DNA from: Rhipicephalus microplus
Taxonomy: Eukaryota > Arthropoda > Arachnida > Ixodida > Ixodidae
Direction of reading: 5' to 3'
Assembly (NCBI RefSeq): GCF_043290135.1
Contig: NC_134707.1
Span: forward strand, 73,962,508-74,026,507
Length of the DNA stretch: 64,000 bases
Under the pieces are notes generated by a model. The model was not told the origin of the DNA. It did not search any database and was given only the letters and a program-made list of their open reading frames with translations. Both the position numbers and the translations under genes were made by a program. Within the stretch, counting starts at the first letter, position 1. Each line of letters opens with the position of its first letter. Below are positions 49,521 to 61,400 of this stretch, piece after piece.

Positions 49521-51183
49521 ATGAATTCTGAAGCGTATTCACAGAAGAGCGAGGCAGCAGTTAAGAAAAATTTCAGGCGTGTCAGTGTTAAGGCCACAAA
49601 AGTAAAACACCAAGCGCTTTCTTTGTTAGAAGGAATGAATCTGCAACGTTTGGCAGCCAGCGTAAAGAGGGCGAAAAACCTAGAGTTAGAAGTTTTCTTT
49701 ACGGTGAAATCGCACAAGGAAGACATGCCTTTCCGGGCCATAGTCTCGAAAAAAGGTAGCTGGCAGTTAGATGTTTCGCATTTTCTGCAAAAGAACCTAG
49801 CACGCCTGAACATTGTTGACCCTTTCCGCATACCAAATTCGGATTCTGTGTGCGAGTACCTCCAGAATAACTCGATGAGCCTACGTAGCGCCTTCAGTGT
49901 CGACGCGGAAAATTTATATAATTCCCTTCCGCATTGCCAGGTTATGAAATGTGTAAAAACCTGCATTGTGTTTGACAACGATGAACAATCTTTCATCGAT
50001 GGTTGTGGTATTTCTTTAGAATCATTTCTTGAACTTTTGTCATTTTACCTTGAAAGTACCTTTGTGTCGTGGCGGGGGGATTTTTATGTACAAAAAAGTC
50101 TGGTGAATGCATTGAGGTCGAGCGTGGCCCCTATTACTAGTGACATTATTTTAGTCTACATTGACAGGCAGCTGGAAGGTCACCTTAGTAAATGCTGCAG
50201 TGCTGTTTTTTGTTACGTCGACGATTTTGTAATTTTTTCCCACAATGACATTCGCCATAAGGACGTTAACCACATTCTCAAATTCTTCAGTCAGCATGGT
50301 GTAGGCCTCACCTTCACTCACGAAGTGTTTAGGGATTACGAGCTAAAGCTTCTTGACCTAAAGCTAACTTATGGTAAACATCATTTGTGTTGGAAATATG
50401 ACGCAAGATTAGTGAAGCCTATCTTAAACTACAAGTCTGGACATTCTAAGATTGTGAGGAGAGCGATTACAAAGATAATCCTAAATGCGTCGCTCAGGAA
50501 ATCCTGTGTGCACGTGTCGAATACTGCTTTTCATAACCAGGTAAAACGCTTAGTAGATGCTGGGTATCCTGACAAGGTGATTTCGTCTGTGCGTGAGTCA
50601 ATGGTTCGGAGCGCTAAGCTCATGAAACACAGAGGAGCTCAAGAAAATTCTGATGGAAAAAGAAAAAGAGCAGTTTTTTCTTATGTACACAAATTGGCGC
50701 ATGGGCTGAAAAACGTAAGCTCAAGGTATAGTGTCGACGTTCTTTTTTCCATCAAACATAAGATAGGTCGCATTTGCCCGATGGTTGATAATGCGGTGAG
50801 GAATAAAGCCAAAGGGAGATGCGCTGTGAATTATAAGAACAAGTACATCGCATGCGTAAAAAAGCTGTGTATTTAACTCCATTATCGTGTAGTAAGGAGT
50901 ACGTGGGACAAACGAAACGATGTGTGAATGTTCGTTTAAGTGAGCATGAGTTATCTTTTTAATGGATCGCGCGACTTCATCTGCCGGAACATTGCAGGTC
51001 ATGCGGTTGTCGTCCAATTTTTGAGAGAACCACCATCATCTTCAAGCATCCTAACCAGCTAACAAGAGAAGTCGCTGAGGCATATCATATAACAATTAGG
51101 GGTAGCAAGTGCGTTAGCGAACCATCCGCCACACTGCATGAAAAAGAGTTAAGTTATTTAGGCCAATCCTGTTTATTGCCATG
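49521..51183 (+). pseudogene. Penelope-like RT with GIY-YIG endonuclease, broken
   Basis: RT runs open for 451 codons from the ATG at 49521. The frame is open upstream to about 49400 without a better start, and a full PLE protein would have a longer N-terminus. Motifs: EVFFTVKSHKEDMPFRAIVS; SVDAENLYNSLPH (motif A); QKSLVNALRSSVAPITSD (motif B); CYVDDFVIF (motif C); LKLLDLKL. The RT frame stops at 50874-50876. The GIY-YIG domain continues in another frame from about 50867, with VYLTPLSC, EYVGQTKRCVNVRLSEH and, after TAA at 50960-50962, LHLPEHCRSCGC and LTREVAEAYHI, ending at 51181-51183. One frameshift and one stop inactivate it; otherwise well preserved. Confidence 0.85.
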
Positions 51184-51330
51184 AGTGTGATAACGCTACC
51201 TCGGTGTACTTCGTATTCTGCATATGTTGTGATGTAGGCTGCCAGTACCTATATATATATACTTTTCACCCCGTTTTTTCCAATAAACAACAGTTGTGAG
51301 TCAGCGCAGTCTTTTCTTTCTCTTTTGCTC

Positions 51331-51379
51331 CTTCCCTGTCTTGTATTTTTTTTTGGTGTTGAGCTGTAAGTAATTTCAC
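51331..51379 (-). repeat. Right arm of PLE terminal inverted repeat
   Basis: Reverse complement of the left arm, ending exactly at the target duplication. Confidence 0.8.
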
Positions 51380-51394
51380 GAAAGACCTTAACAG

Positions 51395-52480
51395 ACTGCT
51401 TATATGCTGTTTTTACTTGTAATAAGAAGTAAAAAGTGGTAAAACTAGGCAACGTTCGTTGTTTTCCTTCAGGTTTATGTTTTTTTTTTGCTTCTCTTCC
51501 TTCTTTCTTGGTCTCTTTTTTAGTGTTTGGCTTCAATTCTTGCTTGTCTTTCCATTTGTTTTCACATGTCATCAAAATTATTTCAGTTGTTTCTCTCTGT
51601 AAAATTTTTTAGCTTATATCCCCTTTGTCAATTTATTTATGTGCTTTCGTCTGCGCAATCCCAAGTGACGACCGCTTACGACAGCCCGCCTCATAGTGTG
51701 CTGCGCACTTACTATCACCATCACACATATTATATAAGTACGGAAGGAACACTTCTTCATGGCGTGAGAGCGTGCTTGATCACTGTGCTTCAGTTCAATA
51801 TGTTATGTGTGGTTGTCTGCACTACGCCAAGAAACGGCGAGTGCATACAAACAGCATGTGACCAATGGACTAATAAATTATGATGCGTTTATTATAATTT
51901 GGTAAAAAGACAAAACAACGAAATCTATGGTAAAAAGAATTCATATTCACGTCTCCGGATTCAGAGCCACGTAGCCGAAAACTTAAGACGAGCGTCTTCG
52001 CTCATTCAGACAAGATGACCATACAGCGCCTTGTCACTGAGGTGGAAATGAAAAAAAAAAAGAAAAACAGCTAGACCGCGTAGTTGGACAACAGATTGAA
52101 CATGAAAACAGCTGTTTGTGCGGAGTCATCACAAATACCTCCTCTGTCATTGCAGCTAGTTGCGTTGCAACAATGGTCATAGCACGAGGGAGTGCTGCGT
52201 TATTCAGTCGAAATGAGTGAGTGCCTTTTGCCAGAAAAACGTCAAAAGTGAAAAATGCCGAGGCTTGTACAAAGCCACTCGAGTCTTGAAACAACAAAAC
52301 TGAACAATTATCGAGCCTGATATGGTTGCCTCTAGATGATTCCTAAGGCTTAGGAAACTTAGGATAGGTTCTTTCTTCACTGATTACTAAGTACTCGTAA
52401 TGATGATGTAGATATACTTTGCTGCTTAGAAGTTGTATTGACAATTTTGACAAATTTTCCTGGTCGCTGTCATAAACTGG

Positions 52481-52481
<1 letters not shown>
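51395..52481. other. AT-rich DNA
   Basis: No motif-bearing frame. The frame 51527-51883 (plus) is hydrophobic at its start but unrecognised. Confidence 0.35.
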
Positions 52482-52511
<30 letters not shown>

Positions 52512-52563
52512 TGTATGTATGTATGTATGTATGTATGTATGTGTGTTATGTATGTTTGTATGT
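52482..52563 (+). repeat. (ATGT)n microsatellite
   Basis: About 20 units with three variant units at the right end. Confidence 0.95.
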
Positions 52564-52639
52564 ATAAGTAGAAACCACAAAATAGAACTCAGAAAAAATA
52601 TTATAGAGTGAAAGCTGTTATGAGATCACAACTCAGGTC

Positions 52640-52800
52640 ACGCGCAGTTGTGCGCTGCCGCCACTCCACCGGTGTGCATAACTACATCGCACGAAATCAG
52701 AAAAGAAACTAGAACCAACGACCCATTGGGGCTCGAGCCCCTGTTCGCAGGGTGCCAGCCCGGTATTATACCACTGAGCCACACTGGATTTGGGTATTCT
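52640..52800 (-). mobile_element. tRNA-derived SINE or tRNA pseudogene, second type
   Basis: On the minus strand TGTGGCTCAGTGGTATAATA fits a Pol III A box and GGGGCTCGAGCCCCA fits a B box, spaced about as in a tRNA. The downstream body is unrelated to Ruka. It cannot be told from sequence alone whether it is a SINE head or a degraded tRNA gene. Confidence 0.5.
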
Positions 52801-53154
52801 TGACAAACTTGTCTTAGGCAGGCCTGATGTCGGGAAAGCACTCGCGTTACTACGAATTATAAAGCTTTTTAAAAACAGCGAAACAACAACCATTCATCCC
52901 CCATAGTGAATAGCATAACGAGGGAATTTGTCCAAGGCTCCAACCCATTACAAAAGCTTGTTCTTGTTCAGCAAATAATTGTGGCGCATACCCACTTCAG
53001 GCACAACTCCTCATCGTCGTCAGCCAACGCATGAGCCAAGTCAAGGCACAAAATTCCTTTCAAGTGTTTACCGAATACCGCGCTTCTCAGAAAATAAACA
53101 AAAATACCATAACGATTGCCGGCCTACTACCCTGAACTTTTTATTGCTAATGGC

Positions 53155-53405
53155 ATTGATTGGTAGGTGGGGTATTACGTCCCTAAACAACCACTAAACC
53201 ATCATATAATTATGAGAAACGGCGTAGCGGAAAGCTCAGGAAAGTTTGACCACCTGGGGTTCTTTAATGTGCATCCAAATCTGAGCACACGGACGTACAG
53301 CACTCCCGCCTCCATCCGAAATGCAGCCGCTGCAGCCGCGATTCAATTACGTGACCTGCGGGTCAGCAGCCGAGTATCTTAGCCACTAGACGACAACGGT
53401 GGGGC
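53155..53405 (-). mobile_element. Ruka-type SINE, minus strand
   Basis: Full-length but worn: head CTAGTGGCTAAGATACTCGG, tail ACGTAATACCCCACC. Body blocks match the other copies. No clear target duplication. Confidence 0.82.
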
Positions 53406-53540
53406 TATAATAATACCGTAGCGGCTATCAAGGAAGTGTGCTTGCGGCAGTTACGCATTAAGTGTTTAGAAAAGACTCTGAAACACCTTTCGTTTAGCTT
53501 TCGCTGTGACTGTGCTGTGCCTGCCGCACAGGCCTTCCGC

Positions 53541-53858
53541 GCAGTCGTCTTCGGGGTATGCGTACAGTGAGCGTGAAGTGCTCGTCATTAGAATTCTTAA
53601 GATTTAGTGGCACTTGGTCGAGCGGTAAAACATGGCAGAATGCGAGGCGAAGGCTCAGCTGTTTGCAGCCCGATGGTGCACTTCGAAAAATAACTGAGAA
53701 GGAAGTATTTATTGAAGCCACCATCGTGGTTCAAACCTGTGAACCTTCACTTAGCATTCCGCTCCGTTTTACAACTCGGCCAAGTGCCACTCGTTCTTTA
53801 GAATTTTAACAACGAGTATTTTGCCCTCACGGTACGCATACCCCGAAGACGACTCAGG
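53541..53858. mobile_element. Palindromic foldback element with tRNA-like arms
   Basis: The left arm (from GTCGTCTTCGGGGTATGCGT at 53544) is the reverse complement of the right arm (to 53855) over about 140 bp with around three-quarters or better identity; a ~25-bp AT-rich centre separates them near 53680-53705. Each arm holds an A-box-like word (TTGGTCGAGCGGT on plus, TTGGCCGAGTTGT on minus). The minus-strand arm also has a B-box-like GGTTTGAACC at tRNA spacing. A 10-bp direct repeat GCCTTCCGCG flanks it (53532-53541, 53868-53877). Confidence 0.65.
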
Positions 53859-54074
53859 CTGCTGAGTGCCTTCCGCGACATTAGACGAAGGAGACGCTTT
53901 AAGGCAGCGCTCCTTGATTATTTACTCTCTTTCGCTACCAAAGTTTCCATAATATTACAAAAAATACCGAAGTCAAGACAGGTGTGTGAACAAGTTCAAA
54001 CACATTGTAAGCACGCTGAATTTCTCGGAGTCTATTGCAATATGTAAGGATACAGCTATTTTTACCTACGACTC

Positions 54075-54395
54075 AGGAAGTCTGTCACTCATGTTCGCTA
54101 TGCACTCTGGTCATACCATACCAGTTTTGATATATGTAATGTAAACGAATCCACCGCAAGAGCAGCAAGATCATGACAACTCTAGCATGACATTCACGAC
54201 ATACATATTATAATTTCAGCGTTATGACTAGTCACCTGTACTCGCCAAACTGTCATGTTATGCCATACCATTTGTAGTATAGAGACCATCATTGCAACGG
54301 CCAAGAGAGCTGAAAATTTTAGGCGGATAAATAGAGAGATAGGTGCGTTTAAAGTCACCGAAGTTTACCGAGAAATGACTAGAACTTCAAAACAT
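54075..54395 (-). mobile_element. Pearl-like/Helentron-like element, partial copy 3
   Basis: Read on the minus strand: TTCGGTGACTTTAAACGC, short CTATCTCTCTATTTATC, TTGGCCGTTGCAATGATGG, GGTATGGCATAACATGACA and GTCGTGAATGTCATG. This follows the left end and first units of the copies at 16738 and 38588. The rest is absent. Confidence 0.6.
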
Positions 54396-55170
54396 CAACC
54401 TGGCGGAGAATGCCCCAAAAGTTTTACCAGATTGGGCTGCATACAGTACTGTTTTCCTAAAGTGAAATATGACTTGAAGGGAAGGCGTTTCAACTCCATT
54501 TAAGAGTTAGGCAATAAAACAGAATGAAATGATTGACCTCTTTTTGCGCCAACCCTGTTTCATTACTGTTACGAGTAATGACAGCATTGATCGCATGAAA
54601 CGCAGAAGAGTGTGAATGCTGAATGGGACATTGAAGAATTTGATAGTGTCGTATAAAATTCATTTGTACGTAGAATGATTTCTTAGACCAGTCTCTTCTT
54701 ACCTAGGATGCGCCGCAACTGATAGTGTCATACAACAAAACAGCGAAGTGGTTAGTTCCGGGTGGAAAATGCCTGTCGTGATTCAATAATCTCATCTCCC
54801 GAAAGCGATCACATGAACTTCATCTTACAGTGGCTATAGTCCAGGACCACATCGAGTCGCTTAGCTACGAGCCACCTTACAGCTTTGGGCACAGCTATAA
54901 AGCACTGCTCCGGTATGTAACAAGGCAGTCATGGGCTGTCTCGAGAAAGTGCTGCTCCATTGCCCATTAGGAGCCAATTAGGAGAAATTGAATTTACCCA
55001 GTAAAAACAGCGGTCGATCATTCACGCTTTGTGCCCCCCCCCCCTGCACGAGTTTCATGCTTTGACATGGCTGTATATAGTACTTTTTCCTTTGTTTCTG
55101 GCACCTATTCCTAAGACGTCTTATTGAAATTTGAATTTTCCTTCTTTCATGAAGCTCACCGTTCTGGCTA
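54396..55170. other. Unassigned DNA
   Basis: Nothing recognised apart from a short C run at 55037-55045. Confidence 0.35.
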
Positions 55171-55180
55171 GGGCCACTAT

Positions 55181-55420
55181 GGTTGATATGTGGAGCTTGA
55201 AGCCCCTGAACCACCATACTTTTATGGAAGATGCCGTAGAGGAGGGCGCAGGGAATATAGACCACCTGGGGTTTTTTATCGTGCCTCTACATCTGGAAAC
55301 AGGGGCACAGAATTTTTACTTCCATTTAAAATACAGCCGCCGCGCCGCTGCCGCGATTCCAGTCCGCGACCTGCGGGTCGGCAGCCGAGTACTTTAGCGC
55401 TTTGACTACCGCTGCTGGGC
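55181..55420 (-). mobile_element. Ruka-type SINE, diverged minus-strand copy
   Basis: B-box complement and GACCTGCGGGTCGGCAGCCG head, CCACCTGGGGTTTTTTATCG body and a short tail. GGGCCA on each side (55171-55176, 55423-55428) may be the duplication. Confidence 0.75.
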
Positions 55421-55428
55421 TTGGGCCA

Positions 55429-56457
55429 ACATGCATTCATGGCTGCTTTTCTCGGTTTCTTGCAGTCGAAACGTTTGCGAATCCTTATCACACATTCGTG
55501 ATTTCTGGCATGCAGAACAAATGTAATATGTGCTATTATAGCGGATCACTCATCATGATGATGCTTTGAGGCTAACGTATATTGTCATAGCACTTCATAA
55601 CACTGCACAAGCATTATTTACTTGTTCAAACTCTCTCGTGAAAACCAATTTATGAGACTGAGACGGCACGAAAGTGAGCTATGAGCTTATGACCGTTGTT
55701 TCATATTTGTATTTAATGTAAGAAGAAAGACACGTAGCGCCTATACTAACTAGGTCAGAGTAACTACTTCACATCACGGTTCTATGTCAACTAGTACAGG
55801 GAAACCAAATTTGGCTCGTACAGGGAAATCATGTGTGAAAAAATCACCTGAATCTTGTGCTTTGCAATTTAAGAGATATTTTGATCATGTGCACGAATAA
55901 GTTCTGAAATCGCTTCTACATAGAAATTACAATATAACTATGGTGAAAATTGAAGCTCATTCAAATATTGTAGCTAGTATGTATCATGTTTAGCTCTTTT
56001 CAGGCTTACGTCAACTGATTCTCTTTATAGGGTCAGAAAACCACTTACTACAAGTGCAGTTGCATCTACCATTCGGTACATAGCACTTTGGTCGCTGGTC
56101 TTTGGGGCACTTTGGAATTTTTTCTTTGGGGCATGAACTTCCAGAGGCTGGAAATGAAAATATGTATACCATTTAGGAAGACAATTGTGAAGCTTTAGAA
56201 ACATTGTAAGGTATAGTCAGAAAATTAAGGCCTTACATGTATGAAATATTTCATGATACAGTACTGTCGCAGAATGGGTGATACTGCGTGATGCTCAGTT
56301 TTTTTATGTGCATAATACTTACTGTTCTTCAAAGCCAATTGTGCAAATATAAACCTCCTTGCTTAATTGGGTGGGTAGAGAATGTTACAAAAGAGTGGCT
56401 ACTTGGGCTGGTTGGTATTGCATTTTTGAAAGAAAGATACTTTATTAGTGCACAAGA
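55429..56457. other. AT-rich DNA
   Basis: Nothing recognised. Confidence 0.35.
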
Positions 56458-56470
56458 AACCTTTCAGAAG

Positions 56471-56674
56471 CGGCTGCTGACCCGCAGGGCGCGGGTTCAA
56501 ATCCTGGCTTTGGTGGCTGCATTTCCGATGGAGGCGGAAATGTTGTAGGCCCGTGTACTCAGATTTGGGTGCACGGTAAAGAACCCCAGGTGGTCTAAAT
56601 TTCAGGAGCCTTCCACTACGGCGTCTCTCATAATCATATAGTGGTTTTGGGACGTTAAACCCCACATATCAATC
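56471..56674 (+). mobile_element. Ruka-type SINE, 5'-truncated
   Basis: Begins in the D-loop part of the head (CGGCTGCTGACCCGCAG), has B box GCGGGTTCAAATCC and the full body and tail. Exact 13-bp duplication AACCTTTCAGAAG at 56458-56470 and 56675-56687. Confidence 0.9.
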
Positions 56675-56849
56675 AACCTTTCAGAAGGAAGAAAAAGCGG
56701 AGAGATAGGACAGAGCACGCACTTTCAACACATTTTCTTGCACAGATGGTGGGAAGATATATGCAGTCAAAAGAGCAAAAAGATTACATACACAAGAACG
56801 AAAAAATTATGGCGCATGCCCCAGACCTCCTTATTTTAATTGTGAAATG

Positions 56850-57090
56850 ACAACTTAACTGAAAAGATACTTGTGTTCAATATCCAGCATGTTGACGGAA
56901 GGGGAATTTACACACTCATTTCCTGCTTTGAGTATCAAAAAAGCCTCATATATTTTACGTGACGTCTTGCCCTTATATCTTGCCATTACTTGGCATTCAT
57001 CAAACTTCGGGGTGCGCCCAGAATTCGCACAGTGAATAAAGACAGGATGCTGTCTGAACGATCGCCTTAATGAGCACACAAATCTGATGC
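56850..57090 (-). pseudogene. Penelope-like GIY-YIG C-terminal fragment
   Basis: The minus-strand frame 56855-57079 has FRQHPVFIHCANSG, KFDECQVMARYKGKTSRKIY, EAFLILKAGNECVNSPSVN and LDIEHKYL. This matches the C-terminal half of PLE endonuclease domains, parallel to LTREVAEAYHI...CVSEPSATL in the element at 49318, but from another lineage. RT is missing. Confidence 0.65.
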
Positions 57091-57149
57091 GCGTATCAAT
57101 GGGCAGCCACTTGTCACACTTATTGCGATATTACTGTTCAAATGCTTCC

Positions 57150-58130
57150 ATAATGTATTTATGTATACAACACTCCAGCAGTATTTCAAAAAGAATATAT
57201 CATCCGAAGCGTTCCACGCAGTGCTCTGTTCCAATGTTATGACTGATATCTGTTGCATCAAGAAGTGTCGGGTGTGGTTTATTCCCTTGGAGAACATTTT
57301 GGCTGCAGACAACTTTCAAAAAACTTTTGCGCAAAGTTCAGTTGCAATTTTACGACCGATATTGCTGATTTCATGAAGTGTTCGATGCAATTTGTGTTTT
57401 TAGAAAATAATTTGGCGACAAACAACGTCCAGAAGTCTTCCATACAAGAATAATATATTGCAGTATTTTGAGAAATATGTGTACTTTTGACGACAGACAA
57501 CGTCAAGAAGTCTTCCATGCAAGATTAATATATTGCAGTATTTTGAGAAATATCTGTACCAACATAAAGTGTCAGGCAGAGTTAGTTGCGTTAGAGCATA
57601 TTTCGACTACCGACAATATTCAAAAACATTCGACGTGATACTTCGTTCCTATCTTATGAGCAATACCTCTTGCATCATTCGGAGCCAGGTGTCTCTTCTG
57701 GCATTAGGGAAAATGTTTGATACAGACATCATCAAAAGCCTTCTATACAAGGTTCAGTTGTAATCTTATGATTGATATCTCTGACACCACAAAGTTTCGG
57801 GTGCGGTTCGCAGCTTCAGAGCATATTTTATTTACAGACAACGTCCAGAAGTATTCTATACAGGATTCATCTACAGTATTATGACCAATAATTACCACAT
57901 CATGAAGTGTAAGGCACAGTTAGTTGTATCAAAGCGTATTTCAACTACAAAAAAATTGCCCAGAAGCATTCTACACAGGGTTTCGGTTTCATCTTATGAC
58001 CAATATCTGTTGCATCTTTAGGAGCCAGGTGTGGTTTGTTGCATTAGAGAATTATCTATCGCAGACATCATCCGAAAGCCCACTACATAGGACTCCGTTG
58101 TAGTCTTATGACCAAAAGTGTACACATAAT
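57150..58130 (+). repeat. Degenerate satellite, period about 113 bp
   Basis: The landmark GACAACGTCCAGAAG and variants recur near 57197, 57307, 57420, 57495, 57612, 57725, 57837, 57951 and 58063. Most steps are 110-117 bp, with one 75-bp step from a shortened unit. Other landmarks in each unit: CTTATGACCAATATC, GTTGCATCATGAAGTGT and TTAGAGCATATTT. It ends about 70 bp before the P-like transposon. Confidence 0.8.
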
Positions 58131-58219
58131 GATGTTTTGGGAGTAATTATTAGGTTAATGAGTGCTGTATATTATGAAGTGCAAATGTACCGAATGTACC
58201 AGTATATTCAAAATAATAC

Positions 58220-58253
58220 CAGAGTCCTTCAATACTTTTCTGGTCACGAAACT
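58220..58253 (+). repeat. Left terminal inverted repeat core
   Basis: CAGAGTCCTTCAATACTTTT then CTGGTCACGAAACT; matches the reverse complement of 63608-63641 except for A versus G at the fifteenth base. Confidence 0.85.
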
Positions 58254-58453
58254 TCTCCGTAACGCTAAGGGAGAGCTTCATATGGGGATCAAAGCTCCCG
58301 CGCGGTGGCGCTACGAGTCTGGTGAAGGCGGCTTGGACGGCGGCGGCCGCATTTGCAGCGTTTGCAGTGCGTTGGAGCGCGAGCTTACTGGTTTGTTTGT
58401 TGTGTGGTATAGCTGTCTACACTCATCACGGACGGCAAACTATGTGAACTACC

Positions 58454-61400
58454 ATGCCTCTGACGTGCTGCGTACCTGGTTGCCGCTCTGGCTATCGGAG
58501 TTGTACCGAAAAAGCTTCGCTGTTCTGCCTCCCAAGCGACCGCGAACAACGCGACAGGTGGAAGCGAGCCATTCCACGACAGGAGACGGGCGCTTTTAAC
58601 TTCGAGTCGAAGGCCGTTCGTGTGTGCGAGAAACATTTCGACACCACGGACATTATTCGAGCCGATGAGTTCAGATTAAGTGGACAATCTGTGCTTCTGC
58701 AGCGCGAGAAGCCTAAGCTCCGCGTCGGTGCCATACCCCGGATATTTGAAAACCTGCCGGCGTATCTTACGAAGCCCAAGCCACGGTCGCGCTCACAGCG
58801 AGAAAATCCGCCTGCAAAACGTCGTCGCGTTTCGTCGCCGAACAACGATGGCACTTCAGCTACTGTGAGCTCCAGCACAGAGCCCTGCGATCCTGAAGCA
58901 GCCGGAGATGATGGTAAGCATCCATTCGCGTTGCCTTGTTTTCTTGTTTCACTATGTTGAGAGCCTGTATTGCCTGTGTGCTGCGTGATGTCGCATTATA
59001 TTGATCCATATTTCTTCGTTTGACAGGTGGAGTGATAAGCACTGGAAGCTGCACAGAGATGGCATGCCAGACAGAGGGAAATGTCTGCTCCATCTCAGAG
59101 CTCCACGCAGTTAAAGACCAGCTTCGAAGCACTAAGCAGCAACTTCGTTTGTGCCAAGTGAAGATTGCGAAATTGACAGTGCAAGCGAATGGGAGCAGAA
59201 GATCGCACCAAGACGTTCAGAAGCTTTCGGCTCGCGAGAAGCTCATTTTCGACCACTGGCTCATGAAAGCCAACGCGAAGTCTGCAACAGCTGCGCGGTA
59301 AGTTCCAAATACCCCATCACACACGTAACATTGCTATTGGATTGCCCCTTTTGCGTTTGAAAATGTTATCTCAAGGTGTAGCCTTCATTTATTCATCATG
59401 TATTTGTATCTGTTATACCGCAAAACAATATGCTATTGAGGCAGACATTGGTTTGGCCGTTTTGTGTAGTGTTATTCCTAATTTCGGGAAAAATTGCAGG
59501 TTTGTTTGGGCAAATATACTTTCTTCAGTTTTTATAACACCATTCTCAATATTTTTTGCTTTGCATGAATAGTTTCCAACACGCTCATTGTGGAAAACAA
59601 ATTTGCAATTCATTCTCTCCAGGTACAAAAAAGAGTGGATTTATGACTGCTTGCTGCTAAAGATAAAGTCCACAGCAGTCTACACTTTTCTTCATGAAAA
59701 TGAACTTTTGCCCCTTCCAAATCCCCGCACCCTCTATGGCTACCTCAGAAATCTGAAAGCTGATTTTGGCTTCGACAGCACTTTGTTCACGGTTCTGTGT
59801 GAAAAGCTAGAAGCAGTTCCAGAAAGAGAGCGTCGAGGTAAGAAGCAGTACTCATTTTTTAATTGTATTATATTCAGCAGCGCAATTTAGACAAGATGTT
59901 AACCTACCCAAAACTTTCCAGGAGTGCTCATGTTCGATGAAATTAGCGTCAGAAAAAGCGTCCACATTCGCCAGTCGGACATGGCACTGCTGGGCAAGGT
60001 GGATTTCGCCGAACACACATGACCAGGTGACCATGGCAAAGACGGCGACCACGTGCTGGTCTTTCTGTTTCGGCCTTTTCTGGGAGGGTGGTCACAAACT
60101 GTGGGCACATTTTGTGCTTCTGGTGCTGCCCCAGGATCAATCGTGGCGAAGCTCCTTTTGCAGCGCATTGTTCACCTTACAAACGCTGGTGTTGTTGTTG
60201 ACGCCGTGACCTGCGACAACTCCACATCAAACCAATCAGCCTTGAGATCTCTGGGTACGTCTTTTCAAATTTTATTTAGCTGTGGTTAGTGATGTAGTAG
60301 AAAAACAAGTGTACTATTAAACTGTTTTTCTCTCAAGGTGTCAACGGGGACATGCACAAGCTTCAAACGTGTTTTGAACACCCGTGTGAGCCCTCAAAGC
60401 AAGTCCACGTTGTAATTGATCCACCGCACATATTTAAGTGCATCAGAAACAACTTGCTCAAAGTGGGCAAGTTTTTGGTAAGTAAAAAAAGTTGCATGTG
60501 AATGCCTTGACCTGTGCATAAACTATTCAGTTTAAAAAAAATTTGTCACTTGTCCTTATATTGCAGCTCCCTCAAGGACAGGAGGTGTTCCACTGTCACT
60601 ACAAGGACTTACTGGACTATGAAGAAGAACAGGCTGGACTCCGGGCTGTACCGAAGTTAACGAAAGCCCATATTTTCCCCAATGCGTTCCAAAAGATGAG
60701 CGTGAAGTTGGCTGTCCAGGCAAGTCATGCACGCAGCTATGTTTAGTGCAAAGTGTATTTCAAAAATATCTGCTCACACGTTTTGGGAAGTAAACTTAAA
60801 ATCCCTTTTTTCCACACATTTTACAGCTGTTCAGTGAGAGTACTGCTTCGGCCATGGAGTTTTATAGCGAGCAGGAAGACTGCAAGAAGCTCCATGGGTC
60901 GGCTGCAACATCGAAATTCACAAGAACATTGAACAAGCTGTTCGACTGCCTGAACTCTCGGAGGCCAGACCATGTTCGATTCAACGAAGCACAACACATT
61001 GCTGTGAGATTATTACATGTGTTATGAAGTGTTTTTCGTGTACTATAGATGAAGCATAATTTTATTCCAGGTGTTGAAGGACAGCATTGCATGGCTGGAC
61101 AACTGGGAGAAATACATCAAGACCTTACCGACCCAGAGGCAAGTCTGCTTTCTGAGTAAGCAGACATGTGGAGCCCTCAGACTGACACTGCATAGCTCAG
61201 TTGCACTCATCGAGAGCTTGCTGTTGTCTGGGTTTCGTTACGTTCTCGTTGGAAACTTCGGACAAGATCCTCTAGAAGTAAACATGATCACTTTTGTGTG
61301 TATGAATGTGCTATGGATTTCTCATTGTTGCGATAAATTGATTATTTCTTTCTAGATGTTTTTCGGCATCGTCAGGCATGTTGCCGGTGACGGAGGGCAG

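Larger units (their letters stand above)
49318..51379 (+). mobile_element. Penelope-like element (PLE), 5'-truncated coding region
   Basis: It is bounded by a 15-bp target duplication, GAAAGACCTTAACAG, at 49303-49317 and 51380-51394. It encodes a Penelope-type RT followed by a GIY-YIG endonuclease. The right end carries an inverted copy of sequence from near the left end (49355-49402 against 51331-51379), the kind of terminal structure seen in PLEs. Confidence 0.85.

Noticed and set aside
52640..52800. Functional tRNA gene
   Set aside because: A and B boxes are recognisable, but I cannot draw a convincing acceptor stem and anticodon arm, and the sequence continues as a SINE-like body.
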